From a bacterium (GTDB lineage Bacteria; Spirochaetota; Spirochaetia; Treponematales; Rectinemataceae): DNA of 5,502 bases. The position numbers were made by a program, and so were the translations under genes. Within the stretch, counting starts at the first letter, position 1. The number at the start of each line of letters is the position of its first letter. The notes under the pieces were generated by a model. The model had not been told where the DNA came from and made no database searches. It saw nothing but the letters and a program-made list of their open reading frames with translations. Positions 4,697 through 5,502 of this stretch are shown here, piece after piece. The DNA lies in the NCBI GenBank assembly GCA_021813065.1, contig JAKALZ010000143.1, forward strand, positions 1-5,502, given 5' to 3'.

Positions 4697-5502
4697 TCAA
4701 TCCCAGTCGAGGAGGCGGTGCTGCCCCTGCAGCGCACGCAGCTCGGTAAGATCCTGGCTGAATTCGAGCGTGCCGGCATACTCGCCTTTCGCATCGTAGA
4801 GCGCGATATAGTCGATCAGGATAAATCGTCCGCCCATCTCGAGCCAGAAGCGCGCGTCCTTTTTTTCTTTTTTGCGGAAGGCGTCGAGGATGCGATTGAC
4901 CGTTGCGACTGATTTTTGGGGATGGCAGTTTTGCACCGCTCTGCCGATGACCGCAGGGCTCCTCGGGAAAATGCGGTGCGGCGAGTCGGAGTAATACACG
5001 ACGCGGTCGTCGGCGTCGACAATGCTGATATCCACCGGCATCGAGGCGAGGGCGTTCGAGAGGAGCGCGCGCGGCACCTGGCCGGTTGCGAGTTCGATGA
5101 GGGCTTCGGTTGAGGCTGGTGTTACCATTGGGTTTGTGGAGGACAGGGGCGATGACTCGGAATCATGTCGCGCGGAAGCTGACGAGGCAGCCCTCGCCGA
5201 CGCGCTCTCTGGTTCCAGCGCCGCGCGGCGCGCGCTTCCGTTCGCGGCTTCAACTTGCGGCTTGGATGCCGCGCGCACTGCGCCGGCCAGCACCAGGTGC
5301 GGATCGTACATCGCGCCAGGCCTGAGCCATGCGAAGCCTATCGCGTCTTCCCCTATCCGAATGCGCGCCCAATCCTCGTCGCTCAGCCGACGCAGCGTCG
5401 CGACATAGTCGTAGACGTCGTGGAAGAGGACACGCTCCAGCCTACTTCGTAGCCAGCGCTGGCACGGCCAGACGAGGCTCGCCACCGCGGCGATCACCAG
5501 GA
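4697..5502 (-). CDS. PAS_10/DUF438-type sensor protein, 5' part beyond window
   Basis: Residues here count from the GTG at 5497, but the frame stays open to the window edge, so the true N-terminus is probably outside. Residues about 138-266 form a PAS domain of the type found at the C-terminus of DUF438/hemerythrin-like proteins: SMPVDISIVDADDRVVYYSD, then HRIFPRSPAVIGRAVQNCHP with the conserved Cys191-His192, and an end at TLEFSQDLTELRALQGQHR. LSDEDWARIRIGEDAIGFAW at 38-57 is the linker that normally follows the hemerythrin domain in these proteins, and LERVLFHD at 20-27 resembles the end of that domain. The expected ligand His is not evident. Residues about 79-130 are an Ala/Ser-rich low-complexity linker. 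The ligand is unknown; redox or gas sensing is only a family-level guess. It converges with the asparagine synthetase, and no minus-strand terminator is visible after its stop. Confidence 0.75.
   Translation of the reverse strand, partial: LVIAAVASLVWPCQRWLRSRLERVLFHDVYDYVATLRRLSDEDWARIRIGEDAIGFAWLRPGAMYDPHLVLAGAVRAASKPQVEAANGSARRAALEPESASARAASSASARHDSESSPLSSTNPMVTPASTEALIELATGQVPRALLSNALASMPVDISIVDADDRVVYYSDSPHRIFPRSPAVIGRAVQNCHPQKSVATVNRILDAFRKKEKKDARFWLEMGGRFILIDYIALYDAKGEYAGTLEFSQDLTELRALQGQHRLLDWD
4859..4873 (-). other. Double A-tract with in-phase slippery heptamer
   Basis: On the coding strand of the PAS protein gene, six A, one G, seven A and one G follow one another (RKKEKKD). The second tract gives A-AAA-AAG in the zero frame at 4865-4859, the same heptamer and phase used for -1 frameshifting in E. 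coli dnaX. The -1 frame stays open beyond the normal stop into the convergent gene. It may simply reflect a Lys-rich loop. Confidence 0.3.

Noticed and set aside
4860..4873. T-rich run as a plus-strand terminator
   Set aside because: It has no adjacent GC-rich hairpin and lies inside the minus-strand PAS coding sequence, where it encodes Lys codons.

Overview
The window is GC-rich bacterial DNA with tightly packed genes. No rRNA, tRNA, CRISPR array or insertion sequence is visible. The gene mix (class IIIb nucleotide cyclase, stand-alone biotin ECF transporter, archaeal-type asparagine synthetase related to AsnRS, DUF438/PAS_10-type sensor) would suit a high-GC spirochaete or another anaerobic bacterium. 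That assignment is inference from gene content only and is weak.

Layout. (1) 1-829, plus strand: the catalytic domain of a class III adenylate/guanylate cyclase, cut off from its upstream part by an in-frame TAG at 5-7 and carrying an Ala-rich insert. (2) 848-2953, minus strand: a three-gene biotin uptake operon read bioY, ATPase (bioM/ecfA), transmembrane component (bioN/ecfT), with overlapping gene ends. It converges on the cyclase with an 18-bp gap. (3) 2954-3345: a 392-bp divergent regulatory region. Its plus strand holds a promoter, a short ORF with six Asn codons in ten, a rho-independent terminator with a competing antiterminator, a second mini-ORF with a very strong Shine-Dalgarno, and stem-loops up to the next start codon. 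(4) 3346-4590, plus strand: an AS-AR type, ammonia-dependent asparagine synthetase (class II aminoacyl-tRNA-synthetase fold without an anticodon-binding domain), followed by a terminator. (5) 4697-5502, minus strand: the C-terminal part of a PAS_10/DUF438-type sensor that runs off the window.

The most interesting reading is that 3004-3345 is an asparagine-specific transcription attenuator, built like the trp/his/leu leaders but controlling an archaeal-type asparagine synthetase. The Asn codons lie where a stalled ribosome would block two protector pairings and release a 9-bp antiterminator. Completing translation would place the ribosome over the antiterminator arm and let the terminator form. 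The peptide, the hairpins and the enzyme function all point to the same amino acid, and they were recognised from independent parts of the sequence.

A second theme is low-complexity or palindrome-bearing in-frame insertions in otherwise conserved proteins: the cyclase, the EcfT protein and the PAS linker.
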